DNA of 64,000 nt from Theristus sp. LFF4_11 (lineage: Eukaryota; Nematoda; Chromadorea; Monhysterida; Xyalidae): the NCBI GenBank assembly GCA_030248135.1, contig JASANC010000791.1, positions 1 through 64,000 on the forward strand, in the 5' to 3' direction. This document shows positions 1-10,944 of this stretch, in pieces; position 1 is the first letter of the stretch, and every line of letters starts with the position of its first letter. The notes below the pieces were generated by a model. It searched no databases and was not told the DNA's origin. It saw only the letters and a program-made list of their open reading frames with translations. The translations under genes were made by a program, and so were the position numbers.

Positions 1-89
1 GGTGGGGTGCGTGACGTACAACCCGAAAATTTCCCCTCTCTCCCCCTCCACCCCTTTCCCTTCTCTCCATAACCTTCGCTAACACAGCA

Positions 90-96
90 CTATATA
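90..96 (+). promoter_or_regulatory. TATA-like box upstream of the first gene
   Basis: A TATATAT run lies about 90 bp before the first ATG of the gene starting at 184. The spacing suits a core promoter with a short 5' leader. This is a motif match only. Confidence 0.35.
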
Positions 97-183
97 TCAG
101 TTGTTGAGCAGCCGGTTGTGGTTAGTTTTCTTTTTTCATAAACACCTCATACTGACCCAACGTCTGATACTCATTTCATCATC

Positions 184-1206
184 ATGACGTCCATCACAAA
201 AACTGCAATACTTGATGTAGATTTGAGCGACAATAAACAACCTGAACCGGCCGCTAATAGTCAACAGGGTTCTCTGATCACCAAGTCAAAACGACCATCG
301 TTAGAATCGACAAAAAAGACAAGCGGCACGGCAAGCTCACGCCGGACAACAGACGCTGAGCCAGCAGTTCCTCACGATGATTCACAAAGATTGCTGCCCG
401 AGTTGAAGATACGGAAAAAAACAAAAGACACAAAAGAAGTAAAGAAAAGGACAGCGACGCCGCCATCAAAGAAACATTCGCACTCGAGAGGTTGTTTATT
501 CAAGTTGTCCAGTCTTTCAACAAGTACTAAAGCCATTTGCCGTGGACGATAGTAACACAGCAGCAGCTACATCTTCAAAGAGCACCAATTTTTAGTAGAA
601 CTATCTATAAGTACCGGTGTGTATTTTGAAACAACCAACACTTGCAGAAGACCAAGAATACGAAAACCTTGACCGGCACGAGGATGAGAAGGATCAGGAG
701 GATGAGCATCAGGAGGAATACATGAATTTGAGTGCTGCCGGCTGTCCACGACAAAAGGATGGTGTTAATCCAGACAAAGTTTATGTGCCAAAATCGACCG
801 CGGTAAGAAAGCGCCATCATTTTTCTCTATTACCGATTTTCGAAGATACCTATGTATTTTTTAATTCTAGCGGCCGGCCAAAAACAGCAGAGAAGATGAT
901 GAGGAGTGCCGTGGTAAATATCAGATGTCACACAAGACCAAAGTTGGTGGGCAAACGTTGCCCCCACGGAAATCAGCAATGAGTGAGGGATCTTTGGTTC
1001 GGCAAACCCATTCGGTAAATTTCTTGACTTTGGTATCGTTTGGACGCTTGTCTAACTTATATGTGTTATTTTTATAGCGCAAGAAGAAAACGAGGTTCAT
1101 TTGGAATAGTAAATGCATAGTGACGGTTGTTGTCATTGGCGTTGTATTAGTGATAGCAGCAGCAAGCGTTTTGATCGTTGGATTCCTGCTGAAATGGATT
1201 GGTTAA
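184..1206 (+). CDS. Small charged protein with a C-terminal membrane anchor (4 exons, 244 aa)
   Basis: Four exons join in phase: 184-490, 648-802, 871-1014 and 1078-1206. The introns are 157, 68 and 63 bp, all GT-AG, and the total is 735 nt including the TAA. The N-terminal half is hydrophilic, rich in Ser, Thr and Lys. The middle has an acidic stretch (around HEDEKDQEDEHQEE) and then a basic one. The last exon opens with basic RKKKTR, followed about ten residues later by a strongly hydrophobic segment (VVVIGVVLVIAAASVLIVGF) that reaches almost to the C-terminus. That layout fits a single-pass or tail-anchored membrane protein with its bulk in the cytosol. I do not recognise the family. The start is the first in-frame ATG after the TATA-like box. 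Confidence 0.7.
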
Positions 1207-1334
1207 ACACAAAATATACGCGAATCCAACTTTGAACAGTGTTTTGCCATCTATAAGTTACTAAATTTATTCACTTTAGTTAATTATTATCAATTCACTA
1301 TTCTTGATTTATTCAACCTTAAACGAAAATCAAC

Positions 1335-1340
1335 AATAAA
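1335..1340 (+). terminator. Poly(A) signal of the first gene
   Basis: A canonical AATAAA lies 129 bp after the stop codon at 1206. No cleavage site can be seen directly. Confidence 0.4.
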
Positions 1341-1674
1341 TACGGTAGAGAATGCATGTAACATAACTGATCTGATACTATGATACTATATGCTAGGTAA
1401 TTGCATGTATGTGAAAAAATCTGCTGGTTAAAGGGCTTCATCTCATTATCAAAAAGCACCTCGACTCACCTCCAAATTTCAATGACGGGTTAACAGTAAT
1501 TAAAGCTCGTGATAATATACTGTATATTAGATCTTATATACCTAATACTTATATAATAATAATTTTAAAACAGTGAAATAATTTTATTTTGTTTTCTAAA
1601 AATTGTTTGTTAGACAAAAAAGTTCGTTTATTAGGTTACCATCTTTGTACAAAGCAAATCATTTCATCAAACTA

Positions 1675-2474
1675 CAGTCGAACTCAATAAAATGTCGAAT
1701 CAGCTGATTGGTTGGCCAAGGGGAGGCTGCTCACACTCCGCACCCTTTTTTTCGTGGATCTGGCTTCTATTGAAAAGTGTTTCTTTTGAATGAGTGTAAA
1801 TTTCCAGCACCCGTTTCATGCTAAAAATAAACACAAAGGTGGAGAACTGCGAAATTCAGATTTTTTATTCAACAGCTCAAAATGCATTTTTTATTGACGA
1901 CGACGACGACAACGTCGTCGCTTAATTTTTGCGTGTGAACTGAAAGACAAAAGCCTGAAACGATTGCGCGCGCTGTGTAGCCAGCTAAAGGGGGTTTCAT
2001 TCGTAGCTAACCGATCGACATGCGTCCGCAATTAAAAAATGCGTTCTCCGACTTCGCGGACGACGACGACACTACGACGACTTTGCTTTCATCTTTCATT
2101 TTATTCACCGTTTTCAAGTTGTTTTTGGTAAGCTGCTGTGTTCATTTACTTGGTGCACGCAGCAAACCATGCATAGCGCACTCCTTTCAGGCTTTTGTCT
2201 CTCAGTTCACACGCAAAAATTAAGCGACGACGTCGTCGTCGTCATCAAACAAAAAATACATTTTGAGCTGTTGATTTGAAAAAATTCTGAATTTTGCAGT
2301 CTCTAACATTTTCAATTTATTTTTAGCGTGAAAAGGGTGCTGGAAATTTACACTCATTCAAAAGAAACACGTTTCAATAGAATACAGATCCACGAAAAAA
2401 GAAGGGCGCGGAGTGTGAGCAGCCTCCCCTCGGCCGACCAATCAGCTGATTCGACATTTTATTGAGTTCGACTG
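1675..2474. mobile_element. 800-bp foldback MITE, TA target duplication, TIR begins CAGTCGAACTC
   Basis: The two ends are inverted copies of each other for about 300 bp: roughly 1675-1975 against 2170-2474. Matching blocks include the CAGTCGAACTCAATAAAATG end, a CAATCAGCTGATT block, the TGAGTGTAAATTTCCAGCACC block, and an ACGACG-rich block followed by AATTTTTGCGTGTGAACTGA. TA flanks both ends (1673-1674 and 2475-2476). TA duplication plus CAGTCGAAC ends is typical of the Tc1/mariner/pogo group. No transposase is present, so it would have to be mobilised in trans. The centre (about 1976-2170) is unique here and shows no convincing gene. Confidence 0.85.
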
Positions 2475-2479
2475 TACAC

Positions 2480-2700
2480 TTATACATACTTAAAAGTGAT
2501 TTTTTTGATTTCTGATCAGAGGTTGCTTGCAATGAGTCGTTGTAGGTTCCTAATCCTAAACCTAATCCTAATCCTAAGCCAAGCCTTTTTGATAAGGTGA
2601 AAATGATCAATTTAGTTTTTGCATTTTTTCTTTCCTGTGTTAAAGGGCAGGGGCCACCGCCACTGCACATGCACCTGTTTTAATAATGATGCATTACGGT
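2480..2700 (+). repeat. Dispersed repeat with internal (CCTAAT)n, copy 1
   Basis: About 220 bp that recurs in reverse orientation at 8284-8508 with high identity. It contains the CAGGGGCCACCGCCACTGCA block and a short run of CCTAAT/CCTAAA/CCTAAG hexamers, which are TTAGGA-like on the other strand. A partial third copy of the hexamer part is at 11240-11375. No coding potential was seen. Confidence 0.8.
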
Positions 2701-2815
2701 ACACTTGCACTGAAAAACAACCTCCACAGCAGCAGGCAGACTTGCAAAAATACAGCACATAATCATTAAGCACTAAAATTTCATGACTTGACAAAATAAT
2801 CGCGGTTAACTTTGA

Positions 2816-3743
2816 CTAAAGCGCTGGCGTCTGACGCGTTCCACGTTCCTTGGCGGCTTCAACCAATTCATCCTGAAAATACATAGAGTAGGAAAAGATG
2901 GTCCTGTCATGTACATAGAAAAAATCTTGTCCTGTTCTTCACTCACATTCAAAATCTCCATTTCGCGAACACGCAGACCTTTCTGGTGAAAATCAAGGTG
3001 CATCGGCCAGCGATTGTAGTACTCACGTTCCATCTCCCAATCGGTGCACGGCAAATCGCGGAAACGGTTGATGATGATCTGGAAAAAATACAACTGCAAA
3101 CTAAACCATAACAACCCAAATCTGAGGGGGGGGGATTAAGAATATTGTCGGACTGCGTTGAGCGTCAGCATTTGTTTTGTAATCAAACCTCACGCTTGCT
3201 GGCGGCCCAGACTGCCGAGAAGCCCATGATGACAATCACGAACACTAACGACGCTGCCAGTGGAATCAACTCCCAGTTGCGTTGTGCCGCGTTCTTCAAG
3301 AAACGCACCAACGTTTGCGAGTGGTAACCTGACAACCGGTTTTTTTTACTGCACCACTGATGCTTGTGTCGTTGAAGATATTGTAATGCATATTTTATTC
3401 AAGCTGTTTCTAGCTAATTTCCAGAAATGAGTTTCAACTTGCCAATGATTTACCGCACGAGGGTTTGGATGCGATCAACAAATGTCCACTAACCGGGTGC
3501 CCAACCGTCTGGCTCGCGCGTGTCGCGTGTCGCATCAAGCAAGTACGCCTCCAAATGGCCCTTGACGCCGCGAGCCTCCGGCTTCAACACGGCGAACGGA
3601 TCTTTCACTCGCAGATGTGACGGATATTTTCGGACGGATGTGAACAGCTTGGCAGTCGCTTTGTGGTGACACAAACGGACGGCCACTGGCGTCTGTGCCA
3701 GTTTGATCAACAGCAGTGTCTGCTGACACCGGTGGTGGTACAT
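2816..3743 (-). CDS. Small single-pass protein, probably mitochondrial inner membrane (4 exons, 192 aa)
   Basis: Minus-strand exons 3494-3743, 3189-3328, 2947-3078 and 2816-2872 join in phase (250+140+132+57 = 579 nt with TAG). The first 45 residues are rich in Arg, Lys, Gln and Leu with few acidic residues, like a mitochondrial import presequence. One hydrophobic segment (WELIPLAASLVFVIVIMGFSA) follows near residue 102-122. After it comes a charged, aromatic tail with the motifs DWEMEREYYNRWP and GLRVREMEI. Size and plan resemble accessory subunits of respiratory complexes, but I cannot name a subunit. Mitochondrial location is inference. An in-frame upstream ATG exists at the end of the same open stretch (to 3950), but the segment it would add looks non-coding. 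Confidence 0.65.
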
Positions 3744-4639
3744 GTCGAGATTCTTGAAAAACTGAAAAGCTTGCACCTTTTTAATTGAAGGGTGGCACAG
3801 GAAGTGGAAAACACATACACTGAGGTCGTGCAAGTCAAAGGCTAACAAGTTATAGCAAAACATGCTCGCTTTTTGGAGTGGATGATGCAACAGAAAAGAT
3901 GCTAAAATGCCAGGACGAGAGGCGTTAAACATAAGTTTTGTCATAATCATGATAAATTAGAACTTACATATCAAATCATCACTCTTACCTTTTTGCAGAC
4001 AAGGTGGATGATGACAAAAGCTGAAAGGCTTCGTCGTACGTGGTAAGTAGCAACTTTAGAAACTCAAAATGAGAGCTCTTTCATTTTGTTCGTTGTTTAT
4101 AAAATATTTTCATTTGTGGTGTTCGTTCACTCGTCAAGTTGGTTGGCCATGCTGGGTCAAAAATTGGGAAAGGGGATCCCATCCAATTTTTAGGGCTGTG
4201 TCGCGGTTGACTTGGTTCGGTTGGGTTTGAGCGTCGACCTGCCCGAGTCGATCCCAATACGGATGGCCTAGCCATAGCCGTAACATAGCCTTTTAACAAA
4301 AGCACCTGGCAAGCATGCACAAGCCAAGACACATTGAAAGAAATGAAACTGAAAAAATGTGTTTTCAAATCAAAAGAAAGTTGAAAAAATACCAAAGATA
4401 AAAATACTCACACAAAGGTCCGGTTGCTTTTATCTTGATTGTCTCGTGATGTAAGCATGAAACGTTATACAAAAGCACAGATGTGAGAAATTTGTTTCGA
4501 TGAATAGGTGAAACAATATACAGAATGAATAAGGCAACTGTGTAACAAAACTACGTAAACATGCGTTTCAGGGAGCTGGTACTTCATAAATTTTCAGTTT
4601 GTGACTTGATCACTTTTTATAACGATACGGTCGATTGCA
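3744..4639. other. Intergenic gap without a recognisable gene
   Basis: No supported exon was seen. A GC-richer island at 4140-4290 holds an imperfect hairpin (AAAAATTGGGA against TCCCATCCAATTTTT) but no splice-flanked open frame of note. Confidence 0.4.
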
Positions 4640-6765
4640 TTAGTGAGTATTTGTTTCGCGCTCGTATGCCACTTGTTCTGCGTTCGCATCATCATACACA
4701 ACCCTTCCAAATGTCGCCGTTTCTTTTTTCGGGAATTGATCGAACAGCTGAACACGTTTTGTGCGTTTTATCAATGTTCGTGCTACGTACGCATCGGTGA
4801 AAAAGGTGCTTATACGGAACAAACCCCTTTCAGCTTGGTCGTATTATCATTGAATTCGGTTGTGACTTTTTCTGCCTCCTCTTTACGCCGCTCCAAAACA
4901 TCTTGTCGCTTCTCATTTTTCTTCAATCGTTTCTCGGCCTCTCTCTTCTCACGCGCCAGCAGCTCGAGCTTTTCTTTGACATTCGCAACCTTGATACGTT
5001 GAAAGCGTATTTTAGGTTTTACGCCATTTGGACTTTTGTTTTATTTAAAGCTCACTTCTCTGCAATATAACTCTCCATATGATAAGAGGGGAATCATATT
5101 CCTTTTGAGGTTTTGCTGGAACGTTTTGAACGCCACAATCAGTTGCTCGTAACAGTTTTCAGCTGCTTTTAAATCTTTGACACAGTCCACCGGATCAACC
5201 ATGGTCTGCAAATAAAAACCATAAGTGTGCGTTTTGTGGTCATCGCTAATTTTACTTCAAAAGTGTTTATTTTTTCACTTTTTCGTGAGCGGCGCGCATT
5301 GCTACGCTAAGCTCATCATATTGTGTCGTTTCGTACGTCAAGTCTTTCCTTTCACGACTTCGCGAATCGGGCTGCAAAAAAGTGTTGTTGTATTTTTCGA
5401 AGCATGTCCGCAAGAGTAGCAATGCGACATGTTTAAAAAAGTGAAGAAGTAAATTTACAAGCTTTGTCTTCTCAATCAGTATTTACAGTATGGCCGAGTA
5501 AATAAGACAGTCTTTGTCTTCTCAATTAAGGCTAGCATTATCTTTCTTATTAAACGTGTCATAATGTGCATTTGCCTGCACAGGTAGAGAAAATGTTTCA
5601 TGGTTGCGCGGTAATTTGAGGTCAACAAATCTGAACGTAATCTGACGACAGTTTTGTGAAAGAAAATGAAAACCTAAGCTAATCAGCAAATCATAGAAAC
5701 CAATCAGCATTTGATTTCACGAGTGAAATTATTTTAAAAATTGATGTTCGGACTACGTTCTGGCTCAAAACAACGCGTTCAGTTTTTAGCTGTGCGGCTT
5801 TTCCACAGATCCATTCAACATTACTCGGCCAGAACATTACTTTGCACAAAAAGATATCAGTCCCAGACAAGGAGTTGCTATTCTCAAAAATGCCAAGATA
5901 CTTGCCAAACGTATGTGCAATGGACTAATTAAGAAAAAGTTTAATTTCACACACAATTAGGTTTCTGAACGTGTTTTTCTATCGTTTGAAATTCGCACGC
6001 TCCTTGCACCCTGACAAAACCTGCCATGTTTAATTGGCCATGTTTTCGTTTCACGTTGCGACAACATATCGATTTCTATAATTACATGTTACGACAACAT
6101 GTGGCCAAAAATCGAAATTTAGCCGCATGAAACAGAAACATGAACCGGCCTAAAATAACTGTTTCTCCTGTGGTTGTGTTTTAATGCAGCATTCAGAGAT
6201 TCAACATTAACATGATGACCTGCATGATAGTCTCGGCAGCGAGAATGATACCGTCGACGAGGTCGCGATGTCGACTGAGTTGCTCGAATTGTTCGTGAAA
6301 TTGCTCGTGTAGCTCGTCGTCGTTGACCTGAAAGTTACCAATGAATACGTCGTTCACGTTGCTTTGGTGACAACTGTTGATAACAAACGCTGAAAAAATA
6401 TGTCCCGTGTCCTGTCTCTTTTTATGTCCCTTTCATGTCCTGTCACTTTCCATATTTTCCTTTTTATTTTAGGAAAAATCTTTATTTCATACAGAAAAAA
6501 AAAATTTTTGGACAGGACAGCCGTTCGGGCATAAAAATAAACGCATGAAAAAATAACCTGGCACGGGACGGACAGGACACTGTAGATTTATTAACGTGAA
6601 ACTAACCTGTAGAGACTTATGCGAAGCAGCTCGAGCCTTGTACGCGTTCACTCGATTTTCTGGAGGTTTATAATGTGGTGGTGATGATGGCGATTGTCCG
6701 GCCACTGGACTACTCGGTGACTTTGCAGCACGTTTTGAAACAGGCTCGATGGTTGGGGTGGTCAT
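4640..6765 (-). CDS. Unidentified helical, charged protein (5 exons, 229 aa)
   Basis: Minus-strand exons 6607-6765, 6220-6327, 5056-5205, 4825-4989 and 4640-4747 all join in phase 0 (159+108+150+165+108 = 690 nt with stop). Residues 1-35 are Ser/Pro-rich with a repeated SPSSP motif. The rest is predicted largely helical: ELHEQFHEQFEQL, then a segment ending LLSYGELYCRE, then a Lys/Glu-rich coiled-coil run (EKLELLAREKREAEKRLKKN). The C-terminus is acidic and polar. A BAR/AH-type helical fold or a small complex subunit is possible, but no family motif is decisive. The third intron (4990-5055) is only 66 bp and the fourth (4748-4824) 77 bp. The second intron (5206-6219) contains a copy of a dispersed repeat. 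Confidence 0.6.
5540..5860 (+). repeat. Dispersed repeat family X, copy in an intron
   Basis: This stretch resembles 46490-46780 in the same orientation and 33884-34116 in reverse. Shared blocks include ATTATCTTTCTTATTAA, AGAGAAAATGTTTCATGG and GTGCGGCTTTTCCACA. At 46.5 kb the same sequence forms the inner arm of a large foldback element, so this is probably a degenerate piece of that transposon family. Confidence 0.65.
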
Positions 6766-7676
6766 GATGATTACTTTGGATAATTGAGTCAAAATAAATC
6801 AGTCGGGGAGTATATGGATGACCGAACCAGTGTAGTTAGTTGTATCACAGTTGTATCGGAACGTGTGAAAATAAGTGGGTTTCTTCTCCGCTCACTTCTA
6901 TGGTTTTTATAGATACGTTTCTTCATTAAAATTAATGCATATTGTTGCATAATTGCATTGTTACATTGGACTTTATTTACGCAATTTTTATTTTTGGGAA
7001 GCCTCCAACAACACCAAAAATTTTTAGAAGGTGTGTTTACCTTTGGGATCCGCACTAGGGTTCGAATTTTTAGCTTTAAAAAATCTTTTTTTCATCAGGA
7101 TTTTTTGATTAACTTTTTATTAATTAAAAAACGAGTTTTGGCAATCAAAATTGTACTTTCATCTGAAAATGCGTTTGAGACACTTTCCACAAAAGTGACA
7201 TTATGCTTTTTTGCCCAGAGTTTTGTGTGGACTGTGTTTTTGGCAGGTTTTTTGACAATTTCAGGTCAAAAATCGACGAGCAAAGTCCAAATACCGATAG
7301 AAACTTCTGCTCTGCAGTTAGTTTCATGAGCTCGTTAATGAACTAAGAAGCAGGAAATTACCTTGTTTTTACCTTTCAAATGTGAAGAAAACTGCTTGTC
7401 AACTCTTGGCTGTTGCCGATTTGTCGTCTCGAAGAGCACGCCGTTGTCGATCAACAACAACGTGAACCGGTGCGTTTTCTATCTGAACTATTCAAGAAAG
7501 CACTGTGGAACACAGAAAATTCATTTGGAACGAGAACCACGACCTGTTTGGTTTGGATCCACATGCTGCAAAAGGTTATCCAGGACGACTATACAAATTG
7601 ACGTCGGAGGCTAATTTTCACAAAAGTTGTTGTCAATTTTAAGGGTAAAAACAGCTTTATTTCATTCTGAAAGTGC
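6766..7676. other. Intergenic, AT-rich
   Basis: No supported gene. Around 7060-7170 it shares AT-rich blocks (AGGGTTCGAA, AATTGTACTTTCATCTGA, long A/T runs around TTAATTAA) with 11440-11575 in the opposite orientation, which points to another old transposon family. Confidence 0.4.
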
Positions 7677-7678
7677 TA

Positions 7679-8128
7679 CCGTATTACCTCTATTAAACCC
7701 CCCCCAAAATTAAACCCCCCCAAAAATAAACCCCCACCCCCTCGACAAGTTTCCAAATAATCCCCCCCCCAAAAATAATCCCCCATGGGGGATTATTGAA
7801 ACCTGTTTGAAACACATACCCAGCGAATTCAGTGGCTGGTTGCAGTGAAAATGATGAAATTGTGCTACCAAAGGCCCCAAATGGATGAGTTAATGGTAAT
7901 TTCATTACAAAAGGCTGTTGTAAAAGGAAATTTCTATGTAGAGTAGAAGTTTCTGCGACTTCCTTCCTGCCATGGAAGGTATTTTTGCCATTTTGCCCAC
8001 TCCTAAAAATGGTTTCGAAATAAACCCCCCCCCCCCAAAAAAATAAAGCCCCCCCCAAAAATAAACCCCCACGCCCAGAAGTCGCTGAAGAAATAAACCC
8101 CCATGGGGGTTTATTAGAGGTAATACGG
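7679..8128. mobile_element. 450-bp C-rich MITE with TA target duplication
   Basis: The ends are inverted repeats (CCGTATTACCTCTATTAAAC at the left, its near-complement GTTTATTAGAGGTAATACGG at the right). TA flanks both sides (7677-7678 and 8129-8130). Just inside each end are runs of CCCCCC separated by AAAATAAA. No open frame for a transposase. TA duplication suggests mobilisation by an IS630/Tc1/mariner-type enzyme, which is inference. Confidence 0.8.
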
Positions 8129-8283
8129 TATATTCGAACTCAGCGTGTCAGCGCAATTCCAATGCACCTATTTTTGTCGACCATCGGATTTTTCTCCGGC
8201 ATTTTGAAATTTTTTTAAATTAATTAATAAAAAAATTATTTAAAAAATCGGGATTTCCTTTTTTCCCAATAAAGCTTCGCTGT

Positions 8284-8508
8284 CGTAATGCATCATTATT
8301 AAAAAACAGGTGCATGTGCAGTGGCGGTGGCCCCTGCCCTTTAACACAGGAAAGAAAAAAATGCAAAAACTAAATTGATCATTTTCACCTTATCAAAAAG
8401 GCTTGGCTTAGGATTAGATTAGGTTTAGGATCAGGAACCTACAACGACTCATTGCAAGCAACCTCTGATCAGAAATCAAAAAAAATCACTTTTAAGTATG
8501 TATCAGTA
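8284..8508 (-). repeat. Dispersed repeat with internal (TTAGGA)-like hexamers, copy 2
   Basis: Reverse-complement copy of 2480-2700, starting at the CGTAATGCATCATTATTAA block and ending at CACTTTTAAGTATGTAT. Confidence 0.8.
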
Positions 8509-8524
8509 CCGTGGGCCCAAAAAA

Positions 8525-9910
8525 ATTTTCGAAGGGGGGGGGGGATGGTGCCGTGGGGGGGGGGGTGCCGACCAAAAAGTGAGGGGGGGGTCCAACCTAT
8601 GGTAACGTGGGACCCCCCCCCATGGGGGTCCCATGGGGGGGGGGTGCATTTTTTCAAAATTTTCTGTGGGGGGTCCCCCCCCCCACCCCCCCCCCCATGA
8701 TAATTTTTCGCTTAAATTTTAAAGGAAAAACGCTAAATTTTGCTGCAAAATCGTTGAAATTACAATGAAGATGGTCAAGTTATCATATATTCAGCTTATA
8801 TTATGGACTTTATAGACAAAAAATCATGATTTTCAAAAAAATTTTTAGGGTGTACGGAAAATTTTGGGGGGGGGGGGTCTCCGCCAGGGGTCGAGCCCGA
8901 TTTTTGGCGAATCCGAGGGGGGGTCCGCCCAAATTTGGGGGGGGGGGTCGTCCCGGGTGGGGGGGGGGTCGACTTGGTTGGGGGGGGGGGCTCCCGAGTG
9001 AGACCGAAAATTCTAGGGGGGGGGGGTCCGAGCGAGACCGAAAATTCTAGGGGGGGGGGGTCGGACCAAAATTTTTTCTTGACGATGACATTGTCTGGGC
9101 AAAAAATGGCTAGTAGGGGTCGATTTGGTTGGGGGGGGGGGTGGGTTCCCGAGCGAGACCGAAAATTCTAGGGGGGGGGGGGTCAGACCAAAAGTTGTTG
9201 AATAAAAGTGCTAGAAACCACAGCATCCAGTCAAGGCCTCTCTCAAGTCTCTAGTCATACATTTTGCTTTGATTTTCGTTCGGGTCGGGACATCTGAAAG
9301 CTACACGAACGAGACACGCTGCACGGGTGAGACTTGATATTGAAGTACAGTATTGAAAACATTGACGTACAAAGTGGTAAATGTATAACAAAGTGGAACG
9401 TATACAAAAAAACATACAATATATATTGAGATACAAACATGCATATAATATAGATACCTACAAATGAGAGAAATATAGAGATATACAAGAGAAAATGTCT
9501 CCATCGAAAGTCAAACTCAAAGGGGGTGGTGGTCAGACGGTCAGGATTTGGTAGGGGGGGGGGGGTTTGGAAGGTCGAAATCTGGGAGGGGGGGGTCTGG
9601 CTCTGGCCCCCCCAAATTCGAGAGGGGGGGGGGGGGGGTATTTTGACCAAAATTTGGGGGGGGGGGGTTTGCCCGGGTGGGGGGGGGGGTTTGGACTTGG
9701 TTGGGAGGGGGGTTACCCCCCCACCCCCCACTTCCCCCCCCCCCAATATAGACCCCTGGTCTCCGCCAGACAAAATTTCATGGGGGGTGTGGGGGGGTGT
9801 CGGGCAAATTTTCGAGGGGGGAGTCCGATGGGGGGGGGGGTGCCCGGTTTTAGGGGGGGTGGCACGGTGCCCCCCCCACCCGACGGTCTCTGGTGCTCTG
9901 GGGGGTGTAC
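8525..9910. repeat. Dense poly-G / poly-C tract block
   Basis: Two clusters (about 8530-9190 and 9540-9900) hold dozens of G runs of 7-14 on the plus strand with a few C runs. Between the G runs short phrases recur, such as GACCGAAAATTCTAG followed by about ten G (near 9002, 9038 and 9157) and GACCAAAATTTGGGG. The block therefore looks like a degenerate tandem array, not random homopolymers. Gly-rich open frames across it are compositional. The G runs could form quadruplexes. Run lengths may be unreliable in the assembly. Confidence 0.8.
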
Positions 9911-9911
9911 C

Positions 9912-10944
9912 TAGGGTTAGGGGAAAAAAATCCGGATTTTTTTTTAAATTAAAAAAAAAATTAAAAAAAAAATTTTTTTTTACAAGTTAGGTTTGTTCGA
10001 AGCGTCTCGTCGAGCTGAGTTCATCTAGGCTATTTTCAGAACGATCCGGAAAACTATAAGAGCGAAAATCGTGTTTTATTGAAATTATGTCCATTTCATA
10101 GAGGGAAAGTTGCATTTTCAACAGTAAAACAGGACAATTTTCGACGTGTACTTGAATATTGAACCGTTCTTAGTTGTTCCTCTTTAGAAAATTACCAAAA
10201 TTTGACTGTGTTCAAAAATTCCTGTTTGCTGTAGCTAAGTCGGCAACCCCTGTCGACCCGGTCGCCCCCCCCCCCAAGACACTTACTTTCAGGTTCAACC
10301 AGCTATGCTATCTGCCACATGGCGAGAGCCCACTCTTCAAATCATCGTATCGAAAACACGTACCATGATTTCGCGATCACGTTGCGGGCAACTGACAGAC
10401 GCAAGTTTAACACGTTAGTTTAGCTCAGCACGCAAGTTTTAACATGTGGCCATGTTATCGGGTATCTGAAAAACGGTCGTGTGATGTGGTATTAACCAAC
10501 ATCCCCGCTCCAATTGTTTAACAATATATCGCACAACTCCATTGTAGACCTATAACGTACGCCAATCAACAAGATATCATGTTCATCTCATGGCCTACCG
10601 ACTGAAAAAACATGTTCTAAGTTGCAAGAAAACGATTTCTGAAACGATATTTCAATTCAGTTAAGTCATTTCAACGCTAAAAATTGACTCTAGAAGTCAT
10701 CCAAATCGAAAAACATGGAGTACGTCGGTCAAAATGACCAAATAATGACATGTACCTAAGCACACAAAGAAGTTGGGAAGAAAATTTGGTTTGAACTTTC
10801 AAAAAATTATGCCATAAATCGAATTTTCAGAGCAAAGTAGAAGAAAAATTTTTCAAATTTTTTTTTAAGTTTGAAAAAAAAATCAAATTTAAAAAAAAAC
10901 GAAAAAAAATATAAAATTTTTTTTTTTCAAAGCCCTTAACCCTA
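9912..10944. mobile_element. hAT-type non-autonomous element, copy A (1,033 bp)
   Basis: The element begins TAGGGTTAGGGG and ends CCCTTAACCCTA, an inverted repeat with one mismatch. The 8-bp target duplication GGTGTACC is perfect on both sides (9904-9911 and 10945-10952). Eight-base duplications and TAGGG ends fit the hAT superfamily. Long A/T runs lie just inside both ends. The interior has no transposase-like frame. A near-identical copy is at 50789-51846. Confidence 0.9.

Noticed and set aside
2020..2223. Short open frame with a poly-Asp run in the centre of the 800-bp foldback MITE
   Set aside because: The Asp run comes from the ACGACG simple repeat that belongs to the element; too short for a transposase.
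8826..9171. Glycine-rich open frames across the poly-G block
   Set aside because: They arise from long G runs in any frame; no start context, splice sites or conserved residues.
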